This document shows, one piece after another, positions 7,216 to 14,972 of a stretch of 36,009 nt of DNA (its first letter is position 1; every line of letters starts with the position of its first letter). Source of the DNA: Veillonellaceae bacterium DNF00626. Its GTDB lineage: Bacteria; Bacillota; Negativicutes; Veillonellales; Dialisteraceae. Location: the NCBI GenBank assembly GCA_001553355.1, contig KQ960863.1, forward strand, positions 1 through 36,009. Reading direction: 5' to 3'. The notes under the pieces were generated by a model, which did not search any database, was not told where the DNA came from, and saw nothing but the letters and a program-made list of their open reading frames with translations. A program made the translations under genes and the position numbers.

Positions 7216-8496
7216 TTGTTTTGGCAAATGGTGAAAGGTGCCGTATTAAGGCAGGGAAGGCAACTCCTTTTTGTTGCGCTTACTGTGGCATTGGGTATTT
7301 CCTTGGCAACAGCCATGCTCAATGTCATGTTCGATGTGGGAGATAAAGTAAATCAAGAATTGAAAGCCTTCGGTGCCAACATTACGGTGACTTCAAAAAA
7401 TTCGTCCATATTGAAAGACATATACGGATTAGATGAAGATTCGGCGCCTAAAGAATATTTGAAAGAAGCCGATTTAGGAAAAATCAAAACTATTTTCTGG
7501 ACAAATAATATTGTGGCATTTGCGCCGCATTTGACCGGGGACGTGATCTTGTCTGATGGGACGAAAGTGACCATGGAAGGAACGTGGTTTGATCACGTGA
7601 TGGATTTACCCACCGGAGAAACATTTACAACCGGTGAGCAATACCTGAAATCATGGTGGCAAATTAACGGTACATGGCCGGAAGAAGCCGATGAAAATAC
7701 AGTGTTGGTAGGGAAGGACTTAGCCGCAAGCAGGAATATACAACCGGGAGATACGCTGTCTTACAAGCTTCCTGACGGTACTGAGGAAATAATAAAAGTA
7801 TCAGGTATTTTGTCCGGCGGCGGTGACGAAGACCATCAAATTATCGCGCAACTTCCGATAGTACAAAAAGCATTGGGCTTAGAAGGAAAGATAGATAACG
7901 TCACAGTCAGCGCTATTACGACACCGGAAAATGAATTGGCACGCAGAGCGTCTATGAATCCGAAAAGCTTATCGGTGAAAGAATATGAAGTGTGGTATTG
8001 TACCGCTTATGTCAGCTCTATTGCCTACCAAATCGAAGAAGTCATTCAAGATTCCGTGGCACGGCCGGTGCGACAAATTGCAGAATCAGAAGGGCGGATT
8101 CTCGGAAAGACGCAACTTCTCATGCTCTTGATAACCATTTTATCCGTTCTTTCTGCGACCATGGGCGTCTCCAATTTAGTCAGCGCAAATATTATGGAAC
8201 GAAGTAAAGAATTGGGATTACTGAAAGCACTGGGGGCAACAGATATTTCAGTGATAATATTAGTCTTGACAGAAATATTTATGTCCGGTTTTATTGGCGG
8301 TGTTTTCGGGTACTTTATCGGACTTGGATTTGCGCAAGTTATCGGGCATGCGGTTTTCGGTACAGGAATTGCTGTTAATTTAGCCGTTATTCCTATTCTT
8401 ATTACACTTTTAATTTTGATGTTGCTTTTAGGCAGTTTGCCGGCGATACGCTCATTACTCAGACTTAGACCGGCTATTGTATTGCATGGCAGGTGA
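7216..8496 (+). CDS. FtsX/MacB-like ABC transporter permease 1
   Basis: Permease of the ABC unit in P19 iron loci (Cj1661-like). One N-terminal membrane segment lies at about residues 16-36. A large extracytoplasmic MacB-type domain follows to about 295, then the FtsX domain with three membrane segments (LLMLLITILSVLSATMGVSN; RSKELGLLKALGAT; C-terminus RLRPAIVLHGR). The KELGLLKALGA stretch is the typical ATPase-coupling loop. Such proteins often work by mechanotransmission across the envelope rather than classical transport. The start is TTG 7216, with AAAGGAGG at 7202-7209. It overlaps the next permease's possible GTG start and runs straight into it. At 426 residues it is of normal length. 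Confidence 0.9.
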   Translation: MFWQMVKGAVLRQGRQLLFVALTVALGISLATAMLNVMFDVGDKVNQELKAFGANITVTSKNSSILKDIYGLDEDSAPKEYLKEADLGKIKTIFWTNNIVAFAPHLTGDVILSDGTKVTMEGTWFDHVMDLPTGETFTTGEQYLKSWWQINGTWPEEADENTVLVGKDLAASRNIQPGDTLSYKLPDGTEEIIKVSGILSGGGDEDHQIIAQLPIVQKALGLEGKIDNVTVSAITTPENELARRASMNPKSLSVKEYEVWYCTAYVSSIAYQIEEVIQDSVARPVRQIAESEGRILGKTQLLMLLITILSVLSATMGVSNLVSANIMERSKELGLLKALGATDISVIILVLTEIFMSGFIGGVFGYFIGLGFAQVIGHAVFGTGIAVNLAVIPILITLLILMLLLGSLPAIRSLLRLRPAIVLHGR

Positions 8497-8501
8497 TTAC
8501 T

Positions 8502-9638
8502 ATGGATATGAAACGATTGAAAATGTATCTGATCATGGTAACGAATGCCTTGCTCAGACGTAAATTACGAATGTTCATCGCACTTTTGGCAGTGGCGATT
8601 GGGGCAACGATTATTTCCGGAATGATTACCGTATATAAAGAAGTTCCGGAACAAATGGGTAGGGAGTTCCGTGCTTACGGAGCAAATTTATTACTCCTTC
8701 CGGCTCGTGGATCCACTTTGGTGGCAGAGGATGATTTGCCGCAGGTGTATCAATTAATGAACGGACATGAAATAGTAGGCGCTGCTCCTTTCCTGTATGA
8801 ACGACTGAAAATCAATGAATTACCGGTGCTTATCGGTGGGACAGATTTTGCGGAAATAAAGAAAGTCAGTCCGTACTGGCAAGTACAAGGGGCATTTCCG
8901 AAAAAGAACAGCAAAGAAATATTATTAGGCTACGAAATAGCAGAAAAATTCCGTGCTGAACCGGGTTCTCACGTAGTGGTAGCTTTGGGTGACGGATCGA
9001 AAGAAGATGTGTACACCGTATCCGGTATCGTTCGTACCGGCGGTAAAGAAGAACAATTTGCCTATACGGATTTGGACACATTAAGTTCTTTCTTAGACAA
9101 AAAAGGATTTGTCAGCATGGTGCAAGTCAGTGTAGTCATGGGTGCTTCCGATTTAGAAGCACTGACAGAAAAAATGGCAACAAAAACACCGTCTATACAT
9201 CCGCAGACAGTAAAACAAATTGCTGCATCAGAACAGACAGTGTTAGGCAAATTGCAGGCACTGGTTCTCTTGGTGACTGTGGTGGTTTTGCTACTGACCT
9301 TGGTATGTGTCGGTACTACAATGACAGAAGTCGTATCAGAGCGGCGGCGTGAAATTGGGTTGAAAAAAGCCTTAGGGGCGACCAATAAAAATATTGCTGC
9401 AGAATTTTTTGGAGAAAGTTGTATGCTTGGGTTTATTGGCGGTTTAATCGGAACCGGATGCGGATATGGATTTGCTCTGTTGGTGGGAATCAATGTATTC
9501 GGGCGAAGTTTGGAAGTATCGCTTCCCATTGCTGTTATGTCAGTCATTTTATCTATGGTTGTAACAGCGGTAGCCACTATGCTGCCGGTACGAACGGCAG
9601 TCAAAGTAGAACCGGCGATAGTCTTGCGTGGAGAATAA
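8502..9638 (+). CDS. FtsX/MacB-like ABC transporter permease 2
   Basis: Second permease of the same ABC unit, paralogous to the gene before it. It has an N-terminal segment at about residues 20-43, an extracytoplasmic domain to about 245, and a C-terminal FtsX domain. That domain carries RRREIGLKKALGATNKN and ends VKVEPAIVLRGE. The two permeases would form a heterodimer on the ATPase encoded next. ATG 8502 is preferred because CAGGTG at 8490-8495 is well placed; GTG 8493 in frame would overlap the preceding stop. It is 10 bases upstream of the ATPase start. Confidence 0.89.
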   Translation: MDMKRLKMYLIMVTNALLRRKLRMFIALLAVAIGATIISGMITVYKEVPEQMGREFRAYGANLLLLPARGSTLVAEDDLPQVYQLMNGHEIVGAAPFLYERLKINELPVLIGGTDFAEIKKVSPYWQVQGAFPKKNSKEILLGYEIAEKFRAEPGSHVVVALGDGSKEDVYTVSGIVRTGGKEEQFAYTDLDTLSSFLDKKGFVSMVQVSVVMGASDLEALTEKMATKTPSIHPQTVKQIAASEQTVLGKLQALVLLVTVVVLLLTLVCVGTTMTEVVSERRREIGLKKALGATNKNIAAEFFGESCMLGFIGGLIGTGCGYGFALLVGINVFGRSLEVSLPIAVMSVILSMVVTAVATMLPVRTAVKVEPAIVLRGE

Positions 9639-9648
9639 GGGGTGAATC

Positions 9649-10314
9649 ATGAGTCTTTTACAATTAACAGATGTAGGTAAAGTATACGGCGGTCGTGTGC
9701 CGGCATTGGAACATATTAACCTGACCGTGGAAAAAGGAGATTGGCTCGCCATTATGGGGCCGTCAGGCTCCGGGAAAACAACGCTGATGAATATCATCGG
9801 ATGTATGGACAATCACACATCCGGCGAAGTCATTTTAGATGGAATCAACTTAAATGAAATATCGAAAAACGAATTAACACAAATTCGCCGAGATAAAGTA
9901 GGCATGGTATTTCAACAATTTCATTTGATTCCCTATTTGACAGCTGTGGAAAATTTGATGGTAGCTCAGTATTATCACAGCATTCCCGACAAAAAAGAAG
10001 CCATGGAAGCCTTGGCACGAGTAGGATTGGAAGATCGCGCCAATCATTTACCCAGTGAATTATCCGGGGGTGAGCAGCAACGTGTATGTATCGCACGAGC
10101 ATTAATCAACTATCCTGTTCTCATTTTGGCTGATGAACCCACGGGAAATTTGGATGAAAAGAATGAAGCGTTAGTGATGCAACTTTTCCGAGAACTGAAT
10201 GAAGAAGGACATACTATTATTACAGTCACTCATTCTGAACATGTAGGAAAAGCGGCGAAAAAGATTGTTATTATCGAACATGGTCATATGAGAGAACAAG
10301 GAGGAGAAGAATGA
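9649..10314 (+). CDS. MacB/LolD-type ABC transporter ATPase
   Basis: ATP-binding subunit for the two FtsX-like permeases. The nucleotide-binding elements are intact: Walker A GPSGSGKT (37-44), Q-loop in VFQQFHLIP (88-96), signature LSGGEQQR (138-145), Walker B LILADEPTG (158-166) and switch histidine H195 (VTHSEH). At 221 residues it is the standard MacB/LolD size. AAGGGG at 9637-9642 overlaps the preceding stop and sits 6 bases from ATG 9649. Its last codons overlap the lipoprotein gene (ATGA). The substrate is not evident from sequence. In Campylobacter the equivalent locus supports P19-dependent iron acquisition. Confidence 0.93.
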   Translation: MSLLQLTDVGKVYGGRVPALEHINLTVEKGDWLAIMGPSGSGKTTLMNIIGCMDNHTSGEVILDGINLNEISKNELTQIRRDKVGMVFQQFHLIPYLTAVENLMVAQYYHSIPDKKEAMEALARVGLEDRANHLPSELSGGEQQRVCIARALINYPVLILADEPTGNLDEKNEALVMQLFRELNEEGHTIITVTHSEHVGKAAKKIVIIEHGHMREQGGEE

Positions 10315-10820
10315 CGAAAGCAAAGACGTATGGTGCCCTGCTATTAGTAGGGACTACCGCTATATTAGCCGGCGGCTGCGGAGATAAAACGGAACCGGTG
10401 AAACAAGATGCGGCAGCGCAAAAAGCGGAAGCGCAGTATACACCGCCAAAAGTAGATACAAAAGCATTATTGGAAAAAGCAAAAGACGGAACATTCACGG
10501 GAAAAGTGGATGGTGGTCACGGAAGCTCGGCAGTCATGACCATTACCATTCAGAATCACAAAATTGTGGCATCTACCTTTGAAGGATTTGATAAAAACGG
10601 TAATTTGAAAAATGAAGAATACGGGAAAACCAATGGAAAAGTAGAAAATAAAGTGTACTATAACAAAGCGCAAATTGCGGCGAAAGCATTCAAATCCTAT
10701 GCGGATGCTTTAGTACAAGTCCAAGAACTAAACAAAGTAGACGGAATTTCCGGTGCTACAGCGGCGTATAAACAGTTTTTTGACGCTGCACAATTAGCAT
10801 TGGAAAATGCAGGAAAGTAG
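10311..10820 (+). CDS. FMN-binding (flavinylated) lipoprotein
   Basis: This appears to be an extracytoplasmic electron-carrier lipoprotein with covalently bound FMN. Residues 1-23 form a lipoprotein signal with C23 in LAGGC. A short Lys/Ala-rich linker follows, then one FMN-binding domain. Its C-terminal DGISGAT (144-150) matches the ApbE target consensus, with T150 as the probable attachment residue. NKVYYNKAQIAAKAF and AYKQFFDAA flank it, as in the family. AAGGAGGAG at 10299-10307 precedes ATG 10311, and the gene overlaps the ATPase by 4 bases. In the Campylobacter version of this locus, thioredoxin-like proteins occupy the end of the cluster. A flavin carrier here suggests the same redox slot filled differently (inference). 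Confidence 0.9.
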   Translation: MTKAKTYGALLLVGTTAILAGGCGDKTEPVKQDAAAQKAEAQYTPPKVDTKALLEKAKDGTFTGKVDGGHGSSAVMTITIQNHKIVASTFEGFDKNGNLKNEEYGKTNGKVENKVYYNKAQIAAKAFKSYADALVQVQELNKVDGISGATAAYKQFFDAAQLALENAGK

Positions 10821-10882
10821 GAAATAAGACAATTTATTATATATTGATATCTTAAAAATGGAGACAATTAGTAAGTGTCTTT

Positions 10883-10932
10883 ACAGCATGGAGGCTATCT
10901 ATATTTTGTGGGTAGCAGTCATGCTGTTTTTT
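10883..10932 (+). terminator. Terminator of the iron operon
   Basis: ACAGCATG (10883-10890) pairs perfectly with CATGCTGT (10920-10927). An inner GCTATC/GGTAGC stem lengthens the hairpin, and the right arm runs into six Ts (10927-10932). It lies 62 bases after the lipoprotein stop. Confidence 0.75.
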
Positions 10933-11099
10933 GCATGTATGTATCATTGATCAATTGTAAAATTCATGACCTCAATTGTTTTATTTACTGGTTGTGTCAA
11001 GAATTTACACCAACTTTCTTGACACAACTGAATTGGAAAGGCGTTTGGATATATTGATGACAAAGATGAAATAAAACGTAGAAATAATTGATGAAATTT
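10933..11099. other. Intergenic space with a 13-bp perfect inverted repeat
   Basis: No credible gene lies here; a 60-codon frame at 10875-11057 begins inside the terminator and lacks a binding site. GTTGTGTCAAGAA (10991-11003) and TTCTTGACACAAC (11016-11028) form a perfect 13-bp stem with a 12-base loop. The motif TTTACAC followed by TTCTTGACAC resembles the ends of mutator-type (IS256-like) insertion sequences, so this may be a scar of abutted element ends. That identification is from memory and is weak. Confidence 0.4.
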
Positions 11100-11136
11100 A
11101 AAAACTCCTGTATCGATTAAAGGTACAGGAGTTTTT
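11100..11136 (-). terminator. Bidirectional-looking terminator after the C-S lyase gene
   Basis: A perfect 13-bp stem, AAAAACTCCTGTA against TACAGGAGTTTTT, encloses an 11-base loop. T-runs are present on both strands. It stands 44 bases beyond the stop of the minus-strand gene ending at 11181. Confidence 0.85.
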
Positions 11137-11180
11137 GTGTAAAAATAGATTCATGATAAAAGGCAGATTGAATATGCTTG

Positions 11181-12347
11181 CTATTCCTTAAACGCTTCGT
11201 AAAGTTGCTTTAGACCTTGCTCCAAGGTTACTCTTGGACAGGCGATATTCATGCGGAAATAACCGTTGCCTTCTTCGCCGAACATGTCGCCCATATCCAT
11301 CCATAAATGAGCTTCATTGACGATTTTTTGCTCCAATGCTTTGGGGGAAAGTCCGTAAGCATTACAGTCAATCCAAAGCAGATAAAGCCCTTCCGCTTTT
11401 GTTAATTTCATCTTAGGTAAATATTTCGCCAAAAAGGCTTCCGTATAATTTCTATTGTCGCTGATATATTCTTTGACTTTTATAAGCCATTCTTCGCCGT
11501 GACGATAAGCGGCTTCACAAGCGATGATGCCCATGATATTCACTTCACAATAACCGAAAGTGGCCTCGATAGCTAAGAATTTTTCGCGTATTTCTTTATT
11601 GGCAATCCAGATATTGGAAATTTGAAGACCGGCGATGTTGAATGTTTTGCTTGGCGCAGTACAAATGATGGCATTATTTTCCGCCTTTTCCCCTAAGCTG
11701 CCGAAAGTGGTGTGATGATAACCCGGAAGATTGAAATCTGCATGAATTTCATCGGCGATGATCTTCACATTGTGTTTGACGCAAATATCCAAGTATGTTT
11801 GTAATTCGTCTCTTGTCCAAATACGACCGACCGGGTTGTGCGGTGTGCATATGATGGCTAATTTCACATCATTGTCAATGATTTTTTGCTCCATATCGGC
11901 AAAGTTTATTTCATAATGATTATCTTTCTTTATCAAGGGACTATTAATGAGACGACGTTTATTGTTATTGATTCCTTCCAAGAAAGGATAATATACCGGG
12001 CGATTAACTAAAACAGCATCACCTTCTTTAGTAAGGGCTTGTATGCCGATATTGATAGCCGGTACAATGCCCGGCGTTTTCACTAACCATTCGCTCTTCG
12101 GCGTCCAGTGGAATTGTTTGGTAAACCATTGAGATACAGCGTCAAAGTAACTCTCTTTTGTATCAGAATAGCCGTAAATGCCATGTTTTACTCGCTCCAT
12201 CAATGCTTCTGTTATTGCAGGCGCTACGGGAAAGTCCATGTCGGCAATCCAAAAGGGAATAAGTCCTTCAGGCATACCGTTTTCCTTAGCAAAATCATAT
12301 TTCTTTGAATTGGTGTTTTTTCGGTTAATTACTTGATTTAAATCCAT
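11181..12347 (-). CDS. patB: PatB/MalY-type PLP-dependent C-S lyase (aminotransferase fold)
   Basis: A fold-type I PLP enzyme of the MalY/PatB group, which usually cleaves cystathionine or cysteine conjugates to give thiols, pyruvate and ammonia. Key segments are FWIADMDFPVAPAI (32-45), PVYYPF (117-122), TPHNPVGR (168-175), ADEIHADF (198-205) and the Schiff-base lysine K234 in TAPSKTFN. It is 388 residues, as usual for the family. GGAGGAG (12358-12364, minus strand) lies 10 bases before the ATG. A TATAAT on the minus strand at 12404-12409 is a likely -10. An upstream ArsR-type gene is separated from it by a terminator, so the gene has its own promoter. A plain aminotransferase activity cannot be excluded. 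Confidence 0.85.
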   Translation of the reverse strand: MDLNQVINRKNTNSKKYDFAKENGMPEGLIPFWIADMDFPVAPAITEALMERVKHGIYGYSDTKESYFDAVSQWFTKQFHWTPKSEWLVKTPGIVPAINIGIQALTKEGDAVLVNRPVYYPFLEGINNNKRRLINSPLIKKDNHYEINFADMEQKIIDNDVKLAIICTPHNPVGRIWTRDELQTYLDICVKHNVKIIADEIHADFNLPGYHHTTFGSLGEKAENNAIICTAPSKTFNIAGLQISNIWIANKEIREKFLAIEATFGYCEVNIMGIIACEAAYRHGEEWLIKVKEYISDNRNYTEAFLAKYLPKMKLTKAEGLYLLWIDCNAYGLSPKALEQKIVNEAHLWMDMGDMFGEEGNGYFRMNIACPRVTLEQGLKQLYEAFKE

Positions 12348-12403
12348 TTGTAGTAAACTCCTCCTTATAGTTCGTTAAAAGAATAATTCCATTCCTTTTA
12401 CTC

Positions 12404-12409
12404 ATTATA
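12404..12409 (-). promoter_or_regulatory. -10 element of the C-S lyase gene
   Basis: The minus strand reads TATAAT here, 57 bases before the start codon. The -35 region at 17-18 bases is weak (ATTCAA or TATTCA). The call rests mainly on the perfect -10. Confidence 0.4.
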
Positions 12410-12503
12410 CTTCGTTTGAATGAAATTGAATAGGAGAAAAGTGATTTTTTGAAAAAATAAAAAGCAAGAAATTCTTTACCGAGATAAAAATTGATTTTAT
12501 GCA

Positions 12504-12534
12504 CAAAAAAAGCCTCCGCACGGGAAGCTTTTTT
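12504..12534 (-). terminator. Terminator of the ArsR-type gene
   Basis: AAAAAAAGCCTCC pairs with GGGAAGCTTTTTT around a short loop (with wobble pairs), giving a U-run on the minus strand. It begins 17 bases past the stop of the minus-strand gene ending at 12551. Confidence 0.7.
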
Positions 12535-12550
12535 ATTGCTGATTATCAAA

Positions 12551-12919
12551 TTAATTACCAAAAGGGTCTTTGCTGTCTGCCTCAGGCGTTTCAGGATTTT
12601 TGCAATATTTGATTTGCTGGCAGATACATTTATCTTTCAATTTATATAATTCCGGAAGGAAATCCATGATTTTGGAAAAGGTAGTGTCATTGATGGAATA
12701 TTTCGTCCATAACCCTTCTCGATGAGCATTCACTACACCGGCTTCAATCAATATTTTCATGTGATAGCTGAGTGTTGATTGAGATAAAGTGAAATTAGAT
12801 AAAATGTCGCAAGCAGACATTTCTCGGCAAGATAACATATCGATGACACGAAGTCTCGTTTCGTCGGAGAGTGCCTTGAAAATAGCGGCAAATTCTTTAT
12901 AGCTCGGTTCAAAATTCAT
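12551..12919 (-). CDS. ArsR/SmtB-family transcriptional repressor with cysteine-rich tail
   Basis: A small winged-helix regulator of 122 residues. KALSDETRLRVIDMLS (15-30) is the typical ArsR opening. The recognition region is ILSNFTLSQSTLSYHMKIL (39-57), followed by the wing EGLWTKYSI. The classic ELCVCDL metal motif is reduced to EMSACDI, with cysteines C31 and C37. The C-terminal tail contributes C98, C100 and C106 (KCICQQIKYC). It may therefore sense a metal or thiol stress through a non-classical site, or act like SdpR-type members that sense nothing. GGAGA (12927-12931, minus) marks the start. The neighbours are a flavodoxin-like gene upstream and a C-S lyase downstream. Target genes are unknown. 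Confidence 0.88.
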   Translation of the reverse strand: MNFEPSYKEFAAIFKALSDETRLRVIDMLSCREMSACDILSNFTLSQSTLSYHMKILIEAGVVNAHREGLWTKYSINDTTFSKIMDFLPELYKLKDKCICQQIKYCKNPETPEADSKDPFGN

Positions 12920-13092
12920 AGTTAGATCTCCTTTTTTATTGTACTACATATATTCCAAACATATTTATAATACTGTTAGAATGAGTGGTGAAATAAAAAT
13001 ACCTACATTCCTACGCATTATGTAATTTTAAGTATAATACTTTTACATCGATGTGTCTACATATACTTAGTCTTTTTTATATTAGAAAATTT
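12920..13092. other. A/T-rich intergenic region with palindromes
   Basis: It contains AAGTAT-A-ATACTT (13030-13042) and ACATCGATGT (13045-13054), both perfect palindromes of operator size, upstream of the ArsR-type gene. They could be repressor sites or parts of the flavodoxin 3' end. No gene is visible. A weak minus-strand promoter (TTTCAC, 17 bases, TTATAA) can be read at about 12970-13000. Confidence 0.3.
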
Positions 13093-13623
13093 TTATTTTT
13101 TGATAGTGATAGATTCTGCCTGATGATATATTTCTTTTGCCCATAAAGCGGCGCGTTGAAAGTCTTCTTCGTTAGGGTGTTTTTCCGCTTCTTGTAATCT
13201 TTTTAGGCGCTCCGGCGTGAGGGGGTGCACTTTTTTGGCTGATTCATTTCTCGTATTGGTATGAAAGGAATGGACTCTTCCTTGCAGAATGAGGTTTCCT
13301 AAGAGTATATTGTCTTCCGGAAGAAGAGCAGCGGCGGCGGTTAGATAGTTTTGTGCGGCCGGTGAATCGGGATAAGTGCCGGCAGTGGCGTATAGTGCCA
13401 CTTTTTGGTTGTGAATGGATGATAATACGTTTCGAGCTTCCATATTAGCTCCTCGGCGGAATGCCCAAAATCCGACAAAAACTAAATCATATTCATCGTA
13501 GTTTCCTTTATAGCGTCCGTTTTCAATGAAATCTTTTTCGCAAGGAAGCGCATCATAAATCGCTTGCCCGACGGATTTTGTATTTCCTGTTCGTGATGAC
13601 CAAAGAATAAGTGCTTTCATCAT
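13093..13623 (-). CDS. Flavodoxin-like protein
   Basis: A 176-residue protein with a flavodoxin-type fold. The phosphate-binding loop SSRTGNT (9-15) lies right after the first strand (ALILWS). The second strand segment YDLVFVGFWAFRRGA (45-59) and the third strand KVALYATAGTYPDS (74-87) are in the expected order. The C-terminal 60 residues are charged and helical. Such proteins carry FMN and act as electron donors or as domains of larger reductases; the partner is not visible here. AGGAG (13633-13637, minus) lies 9 bases before the first of two adjacent ATG codons. A palindromic site (13654-13664) lies in its promoter region, shared with dinB. Confidence 0.82.
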   Translation of the reverse strand: MMKALILWSSRTGNTKSVGQAIYDALPCEKDFIENGRYKGNYDEYDLVFVGFWAFRRGANMEARNVLSSIHNQKVALYATAGTYPDSPAAQNYLTAAAALLPEDNILLGNLILQGRVHSFHTNTRNESAKKVHPLTPERLKRLQEAEKHPNEEDFQRAALWAKEIYHQAESITIKK

Positions 13624-13653
13624 TCATAATGACTCCTTTCGTTTCTGTTTATT

Positions 13654-13664
13654 GTTATGATAAC
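13654..13664. promoter_or_regulatory. Palindromic site between flavodoxin-like gene and dinB
   Basis: GTTATGATAAC is a perfect palindrome around one central base. With flanks (TTGTTATGATAACGA) it partly resembles PerR/Fur 7-1-7 boxes, matching about 10 of 14 PerR positions. It lies about 30 bases upstream of the flavodoxin-like gene's start on the minus strand. Confidence 0.3.
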
Positions 13665-13694
13665 GAATATTTTGAATTTAGTAAAGAAAATAAT

Positions 13695-13723
13695 TTGACA
13701 TTCGATGAAATCATTCCTACTAT
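13695..13723 (+). promoter_or_regulatory. Promoter of dinB
   Basis: A consensus -35 TTGACA (13695-13700) and TACTAT (13718-13723) are spaced by exactly 17 bases. The start point would fall near 13730, just before or within the strong GGGGAGGAGG site. This supports the internal start at 13743 rather than a longer upstream frame. Confidence 0.6.
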
Positions 13724-13742
13724 GAAGGGGAGGAGGTATGTG

Positions 13743-14930
13743 ATGAAGCGGTGGATTATGCATGTGGATATGGATGCATTTTTTGCGTCAGTGGAGCAAA
13801 GGGATCATCCGGAATGGCGAGGGAAACCGGTCATTGTGGGTGGAAAGGCAAAGCGTGGTGTGGTGGCTACGGCATCTTATGAAGCTCGAGCATTTGGTGT
13901 GCGTTCTGCTATGCCTTCTGCAAAGGCGCATGAACTTTGTCCCGACGGCGTTTTTGTCGCGCCTCGTATGGACGTATATAAAAGAGAATCTGCCAAAATT
14001 CATGAAATTATGCTTCATTACGCGCCGGCGATTGAGCCTATTTCTTTAGATGAAGCGTTTATGGATATTTCCGGACTTCGAAATCATTATCCATCGGTGG
14101 ATGCGGTCGGCCGTGCGATTAAGGAGGAAATCAGGGAAAAAACGGGGCTTATCGCATCAGCAGGCATTGCGCCGAATAAATTTTTAGCGAAGATGGCGAG
14201 TGATATGGGAAAACCGGACGGGTTGTTTATTATTCCTTATGGAAAAGAAATAGAAATATTAGCGCCCTTACCTATTAGAAAACTATGGGGTGTTGGACAT
14301 GTGACGGAAAAGAAATTCATAGAAATGGGCATTGAGACCATTGGAGACTTACAAAAAACGCCCACGAACGTATTGAAATCGATTTTAGGCAATCAAGCCG
14401 GCATGTTTAAGAAATTGTCTTTGGGAATTGATAATCGTCCTATCGAGTCAAGGCGCGTGGCGAAATCTATCGGTGATGAATCGACTTATGAAACGGATAT
14501 GACGGACGAAAATGAAATTAATCGGCAGATTGCGCTGCATAGTGATGTGGTAGCACAAAGACTGAGGAAACAAAAATTAGCCGGGAGGACAATTTCTTTG
14601 AAAATACGGTTTGCCTCTTTCCGTACGGTAACAAGATCCATTACGCTTGAAGTAGGTACAGATCTACAAGAAGATATTTACGAAGCGGCTATGAAATTGA
14701 AAGAGAAAATATATTTCACGGAAGGCGTTCGACTGATTGGCATAACGGCATCCAACTTATGCCCACCGGTGGAAACGATTGATTTATTTTCCGATAAACG
14801 GGAAAAGCAATCTCGGGCAGAAAGAGTGATGGACAAGATACAAGATTTATTTGGGAAAAATGCCCTTCGTCGAGCGATTTGGTTGGAAGAAGAAAAACGA
14901 AAAAATCAGTCGGACGAAAAGGAAAAATAG
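13743..14930 (+). CDS. dinB: DNA polymerase IV (Y-family)
   Basis: An error-prone translesion polymerase. The catalytic acids are present: D9 in HVDMDAFF, and D103 and E104 in SLDEAF. The nucleotide-contact YEAR (46-49) is also present, followed by the thumb (GHVTEKKFIEMGIETIGDL) and the little-finger domain (about 230-340). It is 395 residues long with a Lys/Glu-rich tail. A canonical clamp-binding peptide is not obvious, although IDLFSDKR around 355 may serve. GGGGAGGAGG (13727-13736) and the promoter at 13695 place the start at 13743. The open frame continues upstream to 13611, but that part crosses the promoter. No LexA box is evident. Confidence 0.95.
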   Translation: MKRWIMHVDMDAFFASVEQRDHPEWRGKPVIVGGKAKRGVVATASYEARAFGVRSAMPSAKAHELCPDGVFVAPRMDVYKRESAKIHEIMLHYAPAIEPISLDEAFMDISGLRNHYPSVDAVGRAIKEEIREKTGLIASAGIAPNKFLAKMASDMGKPDGLFIIPYGKEIEILAPLPIRKLWGVGHVTEKKFIEMGIETIGDLQKTPTNVLKSILGNQAGMFKKLSLGIDNRPIESRRVAKSIGDESTYETDMTDENEINRQIALHSDVVAQRLRKQKLAGRTISLKIRFASFRTVTRSITLEVGTDLQEDIYEAAMKLKEKIYFTEGVRLIGITASNLCPPVETIDLFSDKREKQSRAERVMDKIQDLFGKNALRRAIWLEEEKRKNQSDEKEK

Positions 14931-14972
14931 ACAGAAAAAATATTTTATAAAGAATATCAAAGGAGAATGATG

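Noticed and set aside
10875-11057. A 60-codon open frame after the iron operon
   Set aside because: It starts inside the operon terminator, covers the 13-bp inverted repeat and has no binding site.
12325-12561. A 78-codon minus-strand frame between the ArsR-type and C-S lyase genes
   Set aside because: It spans the ArsR terminator and the lyase promoter and lacks a binding site.
13611-13742. An upstream extension of dinB by 44 codons
   Set aside because: The extension crosses the consensus promoter and the strong ribosome binding site. The protein begins naturally at MKRWIMHVDMDAFF.
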